A stretch of 8,767 nucleotides of DNA from the NCBI GenBank assembly GCA_902783995.1, contig CACZTG010000239.1, positions 1-8,767 of the forward strand. Direction: 5' to 3'. The DNA comes from an uncultured Ruminococcus sp. GTDB lineage: Bacteria > Bacillota_A > Clostridia > RUG12999. Numbering within the stretch: position 1 is the stretch's first letter; each line of letters starts with the position of its first letter. Of the stretch, positions 1-7,038 are shown piece by piece. A program made the translations under genes and the position numbers. The notes beneath the pieces were generated by a model. That model ran no database searches, was not told where the DNA came from, and was given only the letters and a program-made list of their open reading frames with translations.

Positions 1-1
1 A

Positions 2-1087
2 AATGAGATTAGCAATGTTGCAAAGGAACTTGGAGGCATCGGCGGCAGATTTGGTGCGGACAGATTTGATATATACTGTCTGCATTCCGATGAATATGAC
101 CATATTCTTGACCGTCTTCAAACCAAGCTAAACAAAATGATGCCAAACGCAAGTATACGCATCAGAATGGGCGTTATGCCATGGAGCGAGGAAGTTGAGC
201 CTATACAGCTTTTTGACCGTGCAAGAACGGCGTGCAATATGGCACGCGGAAATAGCAAGCAATTGATAGTTTTTGATGACGCAATACTTGACCGTGAGCT
301 ATTTGAACAAAAGCTGCTAAATGACTTAAATCGTGCTATTTCCAATTACGAATTTGAGGTATATTATCAGCCGATATATGATATAAGCTCAGGTAATCCA
401 AAGCTTATGAGTGCCGAAGCCTTGATTCGCTGGCGGCATCATGAACTTGGTTTTTTGACGCCGAGTAAATTTATACCGCTGTTTGAGAAAAACGGCAAAA
501 TTTATGAAATAGATAAATATGTGTGGGCGCAGGCGTCAAGACAGCTTGCCCGGTGGCGCGCAAAATACGGAATTTCTTTCCCGATTTCTCTCAATCTCTC
601 GAGAATAGATATTTTTTATCCGTCGATTGAGAGTACCCTCTACGATATACTTTCTCGCGACGGGTTGACGCCTGATGCGTTCAATCTTGAAGTAACCGAA
701 ACCGCATATACCGAAAACTCCGATCATCTTGTGCGGGTAGTAAAAAATCTTAGGGAAAAGGGCTTCAAGGTCGAAATGGACGATTTCGGAACGGGATATT
801 CTTCGCTTAATATGCTGTCGGAAATGCCGATAGACGCTCTTAAAATGGATTATGGGTTTGTTCGCCATATAGAAGACGACAGCAAGCATACAAAGCTTGT
901 GGCATTGATACTCGACACCGCAAAAAGCCTGAACATTCCGGCAATAGCGGAAGGCGTTGAAACGGAGCAACAACTTAAGCTTTTGAAAGAGCTTGGTTGC
1001 TCATTGGTGCAGGGGTATTATTTCTCACAGCCGCTTAATTCTAACGAATTTGAGACTCGTATTTTGCAGAGTCCCGATCAGCTTTAA
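2..1087 (+). CDS. GGDEF(degenerate)-EAL c-di-GMP phosphodiesterase, 5' partial
   Basis: The reading frame is open from the window edge, so the start lies outside; 361 residues are visible. They begin in the second half of a GGDEF domain whose signature reads RFGADRF, which lacks the GG(D/E)EF residues needed for cyclase activity. A full EAL domain follows. Every metal/catalytic position I can place is present: Glu of AEALIRW (about visible residue 139), Asn of SLNLS, the first Glu of LEVTE, the Asp pair of MDDFG, Lys of ALKMD, Glu of IAEGVE and Gln of VQGYYF. It should therefore hydrolyse c-di-GMP to pGpG in the cytoplasm. The domain is closely similar to that of the gene at 2752-5688, with well over half the residues identical by eye, including a 23-nt exact match (350-372 and 4936-4958). 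By analogy the missing N-terminus probably carries extracellular solute-binding domains and a membrane helix; that part is inference. It is the first visible gene of a three-gene operon and ends 30 nt before the next start. Confidence 0.93.
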   Translation, partial: NEISNVAKELGGIGGRFGADRFDIYCLHSDEYDHILDRLQTKLNKMMPNASIRIRMGVMPWSEEVEPIQLFDRARTACNMARGNSKQLIVFDDAILDRELFEQKLLNDLNRAISNYEFEVYYQPIYDISSGNPKLMSAEALIRWRHHELGFLTPSKFIPLFEKNGKIYEIDKYVWAQASRQLARWRAKYGISFPISLNLSRIDIFYPSIESTLYDILSRDGLTPDAFNLEVTETAYTENSDHLVRVVKNLREKGFKVEMDDFGTGYSSLNMLSEMPIDALKMDYGFVRHIEDDSKHTKLVALILDTAKSLNIPAIAEGVETEQQLKLLKELGCSLVQGYYFSQPLNSNEFETRILQSPDQL

Positions 1088-1104
1088 ACATACATATCAA
1101 GTGC

Positions 1105-1117
1105 GAGGTAAAATAAA
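1105..1117 (+). promoter_or_regulatory. Ribosome binding site of the dCache-GGDEF gene
   Basis: GAGG at 1105-1108 lies 9 nt before the ATG at 1118. The 30-nt gap between the genes has no terminator or obvious promoter, so the gene is probably co-transcribed with the upstream EAL gene. Confidence 0.7.
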
Positions 1118-2737
1118 ATGAAATCATTACGAACAAAAATTACTGTTATAACACTTTTTGTTGTTGTCTTTGCCGTAACTGTTGTTACGGCTATGAGCGT
1201 ATTTTTCATAAGAAAGACAGAACACAAAAAGTCTGATCAGCTCCTTCTTCTCCTATGTGATACGGGCGAAAGAAATCTTGAATACTATTTCGGTAGTGTG
1301 CAGAGATCTGTTGAAAATGTTGCGGCGTTTGTTGAGGCTGACCTTGACGGCACAGATGATGAGAATCTGTCACGCCATATGAATGATGCCCATGCGTTTT
1401 TTGAGCAGATGGCATATAAAACCAATGGTGTACTTACCTATTACTACCGCATAGATCCGACGGTCTCGGAAAATGTCAAGGGATTCTGGTACACAAATCT
1501 TGACGGTGAAGGCTTTACAGAGCATGAAGTGACCGACATCACCTTGTATGATACATCGGACACATCAAGCTTAGTTTGGTTTACCGTTCCGAAATACGAA
1601 AATAAGCCTATTTGGCTTCCTCCGTATATCACCGACAACCTTGATATGAAGGTTATTTCCTACAATGTGCCAATCCATTATAGAGGACAGTTTATCGGCG
1701 TGGTAGGGATTGAAATAGATTATACTACTATGGCAAAGCAGGTTGATAACATAAGGCTTTACGATAACGGTTACGCATTTTTAAATGATAGCGACGGAAC
1801 GATTTTTTACCATCCGAGAATTGATGTATCGCAGCTTACGGAAGAAACAATGCCCAAAGTCCCCGAAGGCTTACTTAGCCAAAATACCTTCATAACATAC
1901 AAATTTGATAAGGTAGAAAGAGAGGCTGCATGGCTGCCTCTTTCCAACGGTATGCGTCTTAATGTATCCGTACCTGTTTCGGAAACGGAGGGAGATTGGA
2001 AGTTGCTTATACTCAATATTCTTATAGTCGCTATTGAGGTGCTTATAATAGCAAGCCTGTTTACAATGTACTATACAAAGCGCATCGCAAAGCCTTTGAA
2101 ACAATTAACAGAGGCAGCGGAGCAAATCGACAGAGGCAACTATGACTATATTTTAGAATATGACGGACATGATGAGCTTGGAAAGCTCACAAGCACATTT
2201 AAACGATTGTCGAGCCATATGAAAGAGCATATAAGCAGTTTAAATCAGAAGGTTTTCGTAGACGCACTTACTAATGTTAAAAATAAAGGCGCATTTTCCG
2301 ATTTTACGGATGATTTGCAAAATCGCATAAATATAAGTGACGCAGAGCTCGAATTTGCCATAGGTATGTTTGACTGTGACGACCTCAAATTGATCAACGA
2401 CCGCTACGGTCATGAAAAAGGCGATAGATATTTAAAGACGGCAAGCCGTGCTATATGCAGCGTATTCCAGCATAGTCCCGTATTCAGAATAGGCGGCGAT
2501 GAGTTTTCCGTTATCCTTATGAATGAAGACTATTATAACAGGGAAGAATTGGTACATAAGTTCAAAAAAATGGCAGACAATATAAGCGGTTCTGTAAAAA
2601 ATAAATGGGAGCAGGTAAATGTTTCTATGGGTATCGCGGAATATGAGCCTGAAAACGATTCATCTGTTGCCGATATAGTACGCCGTGCGGACAAACATAT
2701 GTACGAAGACAAGCAAAGTCGAAAAAAACAAGCTTAA
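1118..2737 (+). CDS. Membrane diguanylate cyclase, dCache-HAMP-GGDEF
   Basis: This 539-residue membrane sensor should condense two GTP into c-di-GMP. An N-terminal transmembrane helix (about residues 8-31) is followed by an extracellular double-Cache region (about 45-290), recognisable from the stretch containing WLPPY, then VISYNVPI and FIGVVGIEID. A second helix spans about 296-319. A HAMP linker follows (about 320-375, starting RIAKPL and containing DELG). The cytoplasmic GGDEF domain spans about 376-539. It has the substrate-binding segment FDCDDLKLINDRYGH, an intact GGDEF signature at 459-463 and the terminal ADKHMYEDK. The product-inhibition I-site (RxxD at -9 to -6 from the first signature Gly) is absent; those positions read FQHS, so feedback inhibition is unlikely. 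It is the only intact cyclase in the window. Its stop overlaps the first possible ATG of the next gene (TAATG), which points to one transcript. The Cache ligand cannot be told from the sequence. Confidence 0.93.
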   Translation: MKSLRTKITVITLFVVVFAVTVVTAMSVFFIRKTEHKKSDQLLLLLCDTGERNLEYYFGSVQRSVENVAAFVEADLDGTDDENLSRHMNDAHAFFEQMAYKTNGVLTYYYRIDPTVSENVKGFWYTNLDGEGFTEHEVTDITLYDTSDTSSLVWFTVPKYENKPIWLPPYITDNLDMKVISYNVPIHYRGQFIGVVGIEIDYTTMAKQVDNIRLYDNGYAFLNDSDGTIFYHPRIDVSQLTEETMPKVPEGLLSQNTFITYKFDKVEREAAWLPLSNGMRLNVSVPVSETEGDWKLLILNILIVAIEVLIIASLFTMYYTKRIAKPLKQLTEAAEQIDRGNYDYILEYDGHDELGKLTSTFKRLSSHMKEHISSLNQKVFVDALTNVKNKGAFSDFTDDLQNRINISDAELEFAIGMFDCDDLKLINDRYGHEKGDRYLKTASRAICSVFQHSPVFRIGGDEFSVILMNEDYYNREELVHKFKKMADNISGSVKNKWEQVNVSMGIAEYEPENDSSVADIVRRADKHMYEDKQSRKKQA

Positions 2738-2738
2738 T

Positions 2739-2751
2739 GGGGGAAAAAGTT
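2739..2751 (+). promoter_or_regulatory. Ribosome binding site deciding the start at 2752
   Basis: GGGGGA at 2739-2744 is well spaced (8 nt after the G run) from the ATG at 2752. The earlier in-frame ATG at 2737 overlaps the previous stop and has only A-rich sequence before it. The start at 2752 is preferred; translational coupling through 2737 remains possible. Confidence 0.6.
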
Positions 2752-5688
2752 ATGACAAATAGAAAACTTATACGCTTATTTGTTATATCTATGCTGCTTT
2801 TCGCTGTTTGCACTGCAGCCGTGTCTCGAATATGTGTATTTGCGGACACTCCCAGCAGGACTGTACGCGTGGGGTGGTATGAATCGCCCTTTAACAAAAC
2901 GGACGAATCCGGTCGTCGCAGTGGATTTGCCTATCAGTATCAGCAAAAGATTGCCGCATACTCCGGCTGGAAATACGAGTATGTGGAGGGAAGCTGGACA
3001 GAACTTTTAGATATGTTAAAGAATGGAAAAATCGACCTTATGAGCGATGTTTCCTATACAGAGGAGCGGGCAAAGGATATGCTTTATTCCTCTGAACCAA
3101 TGGGCAGCGAGGACTACTTTATTTTTGTAGCACCGGAGAATACTGAGATAAGGCAAAACGATTATTCAACCTTTAACGGAAAGCGGATAGGCATAGTCAA
3201 AGGCAGTATTCAGGTAGGGTTTTACAAAGATTGGGCGGAGAAGAACGGTGTCCTAGCAGAGCTTGTGGAGCTGACAGGCACGGAATTTGAAAATGTTGAC
3301 GCCCTTGATAACGGGAGCATAGATATGTATGTTTCTACCGACACATTCAGCGATGTAGCGCGGACTGTGCCGATATGCAAGATAGGCTCCTCTGATTTTT
3401 TCTTTGCCGTAAACAAGAACCACCCCGACATTCTTGCCGAACTGGACACGGCTATGAGCCGTATTCAGAGCGAAAATCCGTACTTTTATCAACAGCTTTA
3501 TTCAAAATACATAGGTACCTCAGGCGCAGGTATGTATCTAAGTGTCGAGGAAAAGGAGTGGCTTGACACACATAAAACGATACGCGTGGGTTATCAAGAC
3601 AATTACCTTTCTTTTTGCGCGAAGGACTCCAAAACGGGCGGGCTTACTGGTGCTTTAAAGGACTATCTGGAAATAGCGTCAGACTGCCTTATAAATGCAC
3701 ATATAGATTTTGAGACTTATGCTTATCCCACCGCAGCTGCTGCACTTGAAGCCATAAAAAATGGCGAAATAGACTGTATGTTCCCTGCTAATCTAACCGA
3801 TTATGACGGCGAAACTGAAGGCTTTTTTATGACGCCTCCGCTTATGAGTACCGATATGTCTGCGGTTGTATCAGAATCCAAGCATAAGGATTTTTTGAAA
3901 AAGGAAAATATTACGGTTGCCGTAAATATTGGCAATCCGAACTATAACCTGTTTTTACAGGAACATTTTCCTGACTGGCGCGCTATTTATTTCAAAAACA
4001 CGCCGGAATGCTTAAAGGCGATTTCAGAGGGTAGGGCGGACTGTCTTTTGATAAGTAACTACCGCTTTAATAACATATCAAAGCTTTGCGAAAAATATCA
4101 TCTGGTAACGGTATCCACAGGCGTTGAAATGGACTACTGCTTTGCTCTTGACCGCAAAAATGCTCTGCTTTATTCTATTTTGACCAAGATAACAAATGCT
4201 GTTCCTGACTCTTCTGTAAATGCAGCTCTTTCGTATTATTATACCGAGGACGCCAAGCTAAGTGTTTCGGATCTGATGCGAAAGCATCTTGGCACTATCA
4301 TTTCCCTGACTTTGGCAATTATGCTTGCCATACTGTTCCTTCTGTTATATAACGCGAGTGTTAAAAAGGAAGCAGAAAGCAGGCGCAAGCTTATCGAGGC
4401 TACTCAAACAGACGAGCTTACCGGGCTATATACAAAAGCATTCTTTACAGAATATGCAAACCGTATGTATTTTGAAGATCCTGATAAGCACTTTGACGCC
4501 ATAGTTGTCAATATCAACGGCTTTCATACGGTAAACGCCATTAACGGATACTTGTTCGGAGACAGCGTGCTTAAAGCTCTCGGAAGCGAAATAAGTAAAT
4601 TCTTATCTGAAAATGAAGGCATCGCAGGGCGTTTTGAGGCTGACCACTTTGCAATTCTCTGCTCGCATTTTGAGGATTACGAAGTCTTATATAAGAAATT
4701 GCAGAAAAAAATCGAGGCATTGTCTGCAAATGGTGAAATACGCTTGCGTATGGGCATAAGACCGTGGCAGAAGGGAGTTTCGCCTCAACATTTGATAGAG
4801 CAGGCTCTTGCTGCTTGCAATATTGCTCGCAGAAAGATTAAGACATACCTTGTAGTTTTTGATGACAATATGCTAAAACAGGAAGACCGCAAAATGCGGA
4901 TTTTGAACGATTTTCCGCGCGCTTTAAAGGAGCGGGAATTTGAGGTATATTATCAGCCAAAATACGATATACAGGCGGAAATGCCTGAATTATACGGCGC
5001 AGAGGCTTTGGTGCGCTGGCATCATCACGAGTTGGGATTTATTTCCCCCGGCGAATTCATACCTCTCTTGGAGGAAAACGGGACTACGGAAGCTGTTGAC
5101 ATCTATGTCTGGAAGGAAGCGGCAAGGCAGGCGGCGATGTGGCAGAAAAAATTCGGTCGATTGATACCGATTTCAATCAACCTTTCCCGTCTTGATGTAT
5201 TCGACCCGACTATCGAGCATATTCTGGACGGCATTCTTGAAGAAAACGGACTTGATCACAATGCTATCAGCTTAGAGATCACAGAATCAGCATATTCTGA
5301 AAATACCGATGAGATTTTATCTGTTATCGAAACACTTCACAAAAAGGGATATAAGATAGAGATGGACGATTTCGGCACAGGCTATTCGTCCCTGAATATG
5401 CTTTATTCTATGCCGATAGATGTGCTTAAAATGGATAGAACTTTTGTCAATAATATAGAGCATAGCGAAAAGAAACTGCATTTTTTAGAGATGATACTCG
5501 ATATTGCAAATAAGCTTAATGTGCCCGTAATTGCCGAAGGAGTAGAAACCGAGGCGCAATATATGCTTTTAAAACAAGCGGGCTGCGCATATGCGCAAGG
5601 ATTTTATTTCCATAAACCGCTACCGGTTTATGAATTTGAAACACAGGTTATAGAAAACAGGAATACTTTCCCAGAAGACGAAAAATGA
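2752..5688 (+). CDS. Tandem solute-binding-domain GGDEF(degenerate)-EAL c-di-GMP phosphodiesterase
   Basis: This is a 978-residue sensor (983 if it starts at 2737). The N-terminus is a signal peptide or anchor: basic residues, a hydrophobic stretch to about residue 25, and VFA as a possible cleavage site. Two bacterial extracellular solute-binding (family 3) domains follow, at about 36-255 (opening RTVRVGWYESPF) and 275-498 (opening KTIRVGYQDNY). A transmembrane helix spans about 513-535. The cytoplasmic GGDEF-like domain (about 555-695) reads RFEADHF at 627-633, so it should not make c-di-GMP. The EAL domain (about 730-965) is complete: E751 of EAL, N810, E842, D872-D873, K893, E929 and Q949. 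It should therefore degrade c-di-GMP in response to small ligands, perhaps amino acids, captured outside. The ligand is not deducible. It is the last gene of the operon; a terminator lies 80 nt downstream. It is a paralogue of the first gene. Confidence 0.94.
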   Translation: MTNRKLIRLFVISMLLFAVCTAAVSRICVFADTPSRTVRVGWYESPFNKTDESGRRSGFAYQYQQKIAAYSGWKYEYVEGSWTELLDMLKNGKIDLMSDVSYTEERAKDMLYSSEPMGSEDYFIFVAPENTEIRQNDYSTFNGKRIGIVKGSIQVGFYKDWAEKNGVLAELVELTGTEFENVDALDNGSIDMYVSTDTFSDVARTVPICKIGSSDFFFAVNKNHPDILAELDTAMSRIQSENPYFYQQLYSKYIGTSGAGMYLSVEEKEWLDTHKTIRVGYQDNYLSFCAKDSKTGGLTGALKDYLEIASDCLINAHIDFETYAYPTAAAALEAIKNGEIDCMFPANLTDYDGETEGFFMTPPLMSTDMSAVVSESKHKDFLKKENITVAVNIGNPNYNLFLQEHFPDWRAIYFKNTPECLKAISEGRADCLLISNYRFNNISKLCEKYHLVTVSTGVEMDYCFALDRKNALLYSILTKITNAVPDSSVNAALSYYYTEDAKLSVSDLMRKHLGTIISLTLAIMLAILFLLLYNASVKKEAESRRKLIEATQTDELTGLYTKAFFTEYANRMYFEDPDKHFDAIVVNINGFHTVNAINGYLFGDSVLKALGSEISKFLSENEGIAGRFEADHFAILCSHFEDYEVLYKKLQKKIEALSANGEIRLRMGIRPWQKGVSPQHLIEQALAACNIARRKIKTYLVVFDDNMLKQEDRKMRILNDFPRALKEREFEVYYQPKYDIQAEMPELYGAEALVRWHHHELGFISPGEFIPLLEENGTTEAVDIYVWKEAARQAAMWQKKFGRLIPISINLSRLDVFDPTIEHILDGILEENGLDHNAISLEITESAYSENTDEILSVIETLHKKGYKIEMDDFGTGYSSLNMLYSMPIDVLKMDRTFVNNIEHSEKKLHFLEMILDIANKLNVPVIAEGVETEAQYMLLKQAGCAYAQGFYFHKPLPVYEFETQVIENRNTFPEDEK

Positions 5689-5762
5689 GAAAACGCCTAA
5701 TGGGTAATTATCAGCCTAAAAAGGGTGTACAAAGTAAAGAAGATGGAATATGCATTTTTTAA
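5685..5762 (+). pseudogene. Possible remnant of a SLOG-family gene 3' end (25 codons)
   Basis: A 25-codon frame starts at an ATG overlapping the stop of the EAL gene (ATGA). From 5700 it reads MGNYQPKKGVQSK and ends in ICIF. This resembles the C-terminus of the SLOG gene at 6580-7038, which has DYQPKSGTAVAYEYAVSKNK and ends near IINIY. The match needs an internal deletion of about 9-10 codons. A 15-nt exact repeat in the same reading frame supports it (5707-5721 equals 6950-6964). I read it as a deleted relic of a second SLOG copy. A translated micro-ORF coupled to the operon is possible but has no independent support. Confidence 0.4.
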
Positions 5763-5768
5763 GTAATG

Positions 5769-5795
5769 AGAGATTGTAAAAACAATCTCTTTTTT
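5769..5795 (+). terminator. Intrinsic terminator of the c-di-GMP operon
   Basis: A perfect 9-bp stem, AGAGATTGT (5769-5777) with ACAATCTCT (5782-5790), closes an AAAA loop and runs directly into TTTTT (5791-5795). It ends the plus-strand operon. On the minus strand no T-run follows the stem, so it should not efficiently stop transcription coming from the SDR fragment. Confidence 0.88.
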
Positions 5796-5807
5796 ATTAC
5801 AATTATA

Positions 5808-6581
5808 TTACAAATCAAAATATTTTTGGTCAAAAAGGGAAAAAACCTCCCTATTATAAATAAATTGTTTTAATTTTGCAGGGGTTATAAACAAATTACA
5901 TTCGGGATTACTTTTGATTACATACTCAAATTCCTTTTGCTGATATTGTTCATCTTCTGTTGCCATTACCGAAAGTCTGCCCCTAATCATAGGTGCAATT
6001 ATGTGGAATACCGTCTGTTCTGTGCTGAAATTTCTTGCGATTGTCATAACCGCACTTGCTGCGTCGTCAATAGGTGTAAATTCTAAATATAAGTCCATAA
6101 GATATTCGGGAAATATGCCTAAATTCAAAACTGCTCTTAATCTATTCAAAAAGGCGTTAGATTCGTGATTTTTTTGGAATTTGGCATCGGAAAACCTGTT
6201 CGTAAGGTTTCCCATTCGCATAATATTCGCTTTCAGACCGTTTGCCATTTCTTCAAGAATTGTTTTTTCGGCTTCAAACTTACTGCGGGCATAAACATTT
6301 TCAAGCGGCTGTTCAATATATAAACTGCTCTCGTAAAAATGCTTTTCTGTTTCACTTATATATCCGTCAAACTCGTCACCAAAACTATTTCCCGACACAC
6401 TTAATGTTGATGTGTGAATCAGTTTGGCATCTGCCTTTTTGCAGAATTCAATCAGATTTTTTACAGTTTCAACATTTATTTCGTAAAAATATTTATACGA
6501 ACCATAATGCTTAACACTTGCTGCCGCATTAAACACGGTTGATACATTTTTTATCAGCTGTTCATATTCATTATCGGTCAA
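5808..6581 (-). pseudogene. N-terminally truncated thioester-reductase-type extended SDR
   Basis: About 257 residues of an NAD(P)-dependent extended short-chain dehydrogenase, of the kind that forms the terminal reductase of NRPSs and carboxylic acid reductases (NAD_binding_4/Lys2-reductase-like). Visible landmarks are NVSTVFNAAASVKHY, INVETVKNLIEFC, the active-site strand LIHTSTLSVSG, the catalytic YxxxK as YARSK (Tyr97, Lys101), and the substrate-side region FTPIDDAASAV followed by FHI. The Rossmann GxxGxxG and the first roughly 90 residues are absent, so it cannot bind NADP normally. The frame continues upstream only as antisense of the SLOG gene, to a stop at 6678-6680. The only initiator at the break is a TTG at 6581 without a convincing ribosome site. 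The final 60 or so residues also look shorter than in relatives. I take it as a broken gene, originally perhaps part of a larger biosynthetic enzyme. Confidence 0.75.
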
Positions 6582-7038
6582 GCTTAGAAAATCTCTTAAT
6601 GAATTACTGACAAAATTAATTCGGGATGGAATAACAAATTTTATATTTGGCGACCATTCGGAATTTAACAGCCTTTGCTATGAAATAGTAACGGAACTTA
6701 AAAAGGAGTATCCGCACATAAGACGAATACACTTCAGGAAAGACTATGAAGAAGCAAATGATTATACAATGGAAATATTGCTTAAAGGCTTTGAGGACAG
6801 CATTTGTCCAAAAGGCGTATCAAATGCAGGCATTGCAAGTTATGTGAAACGCAATCAAGCTATGATTCGGGAGAGCGATATTTGTGTGTTCTACTATGAC
6901 GAAAACTATCTTCCCAAAAGGCGGAAGATGAACAAACACTCAATAAGCGATTATCAGCCTAAAAGCGGAACGGCTGTTGCATACGAATACGCTGTAAGTA
7001 AAAACAAGAAGATTATAAATATTTATTCAAATAAATAG
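6580..7038 (+). pseudogene. SLOG-fold (DUF1273-like) protein, start codon lost
   Basis: The frame is open from 6505 to the TAG at 7036-7038, but upstream of about 6580 it is only antisense of the SDR fragment, and no ATG occurs before 6769. SLOG-like sequence is already evident at TNFIFGDHSEFNSLCYEIV (from about 6655 back to 6631), so 6769 is an internal Met, not the true start. Recognised landmarks, counting from 6580, are FGDHSEFN (23-30) where classical members have a GGxxGxD-type loop, ELKKEYPHI (39-47), YVKRN (88-92), SDICVFYYDENY (99-110) and DYQPKSGT (124-131), followed by KKIINIY. From memory of the family it lacks only the first strand and loop, about 15-20 residues. SLOG domains bind nucleotides or related ligands; some relatives take part in phage defence or cytokinin-like chemistry, but no role can be assigned here. 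Its end overlaps the convergent ATPase gene by 12 nt. Confidence 0.65.

Noticed and set aside
350..372. 23-nt repeat shared with 4936-4958 as a mobile-element repeat
   Set aside because: Both copies encode the same conserved start of the EAL domain (EFEVYYQP); it reflects paralogy, not a mobile repeat.
536..973. Minus-strand frame inside the first EAL gene
   Set aside because: Antisense shadow of a strongly conserved EAL coding sequence.
2737..2751. Start of the large EAL gene at the ATG at 2737
   Set aside because: The G-rich ribosome site lies after it and is well placed for the ATG at 2752. Kept only as an alternative.
5769..5795. Bidirectional terminator also serving the minus-strand SDR fragment
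   Set aside because: The minus-strand copy of the stem is followed by CATTACTTAAAA, with no T-run.
6769..7038. SLOG gene beginning at the ATG at 6769
   Set aside because: Family-like sequence extends in the same frame at least 130 nt upstream, so this Met is internal.
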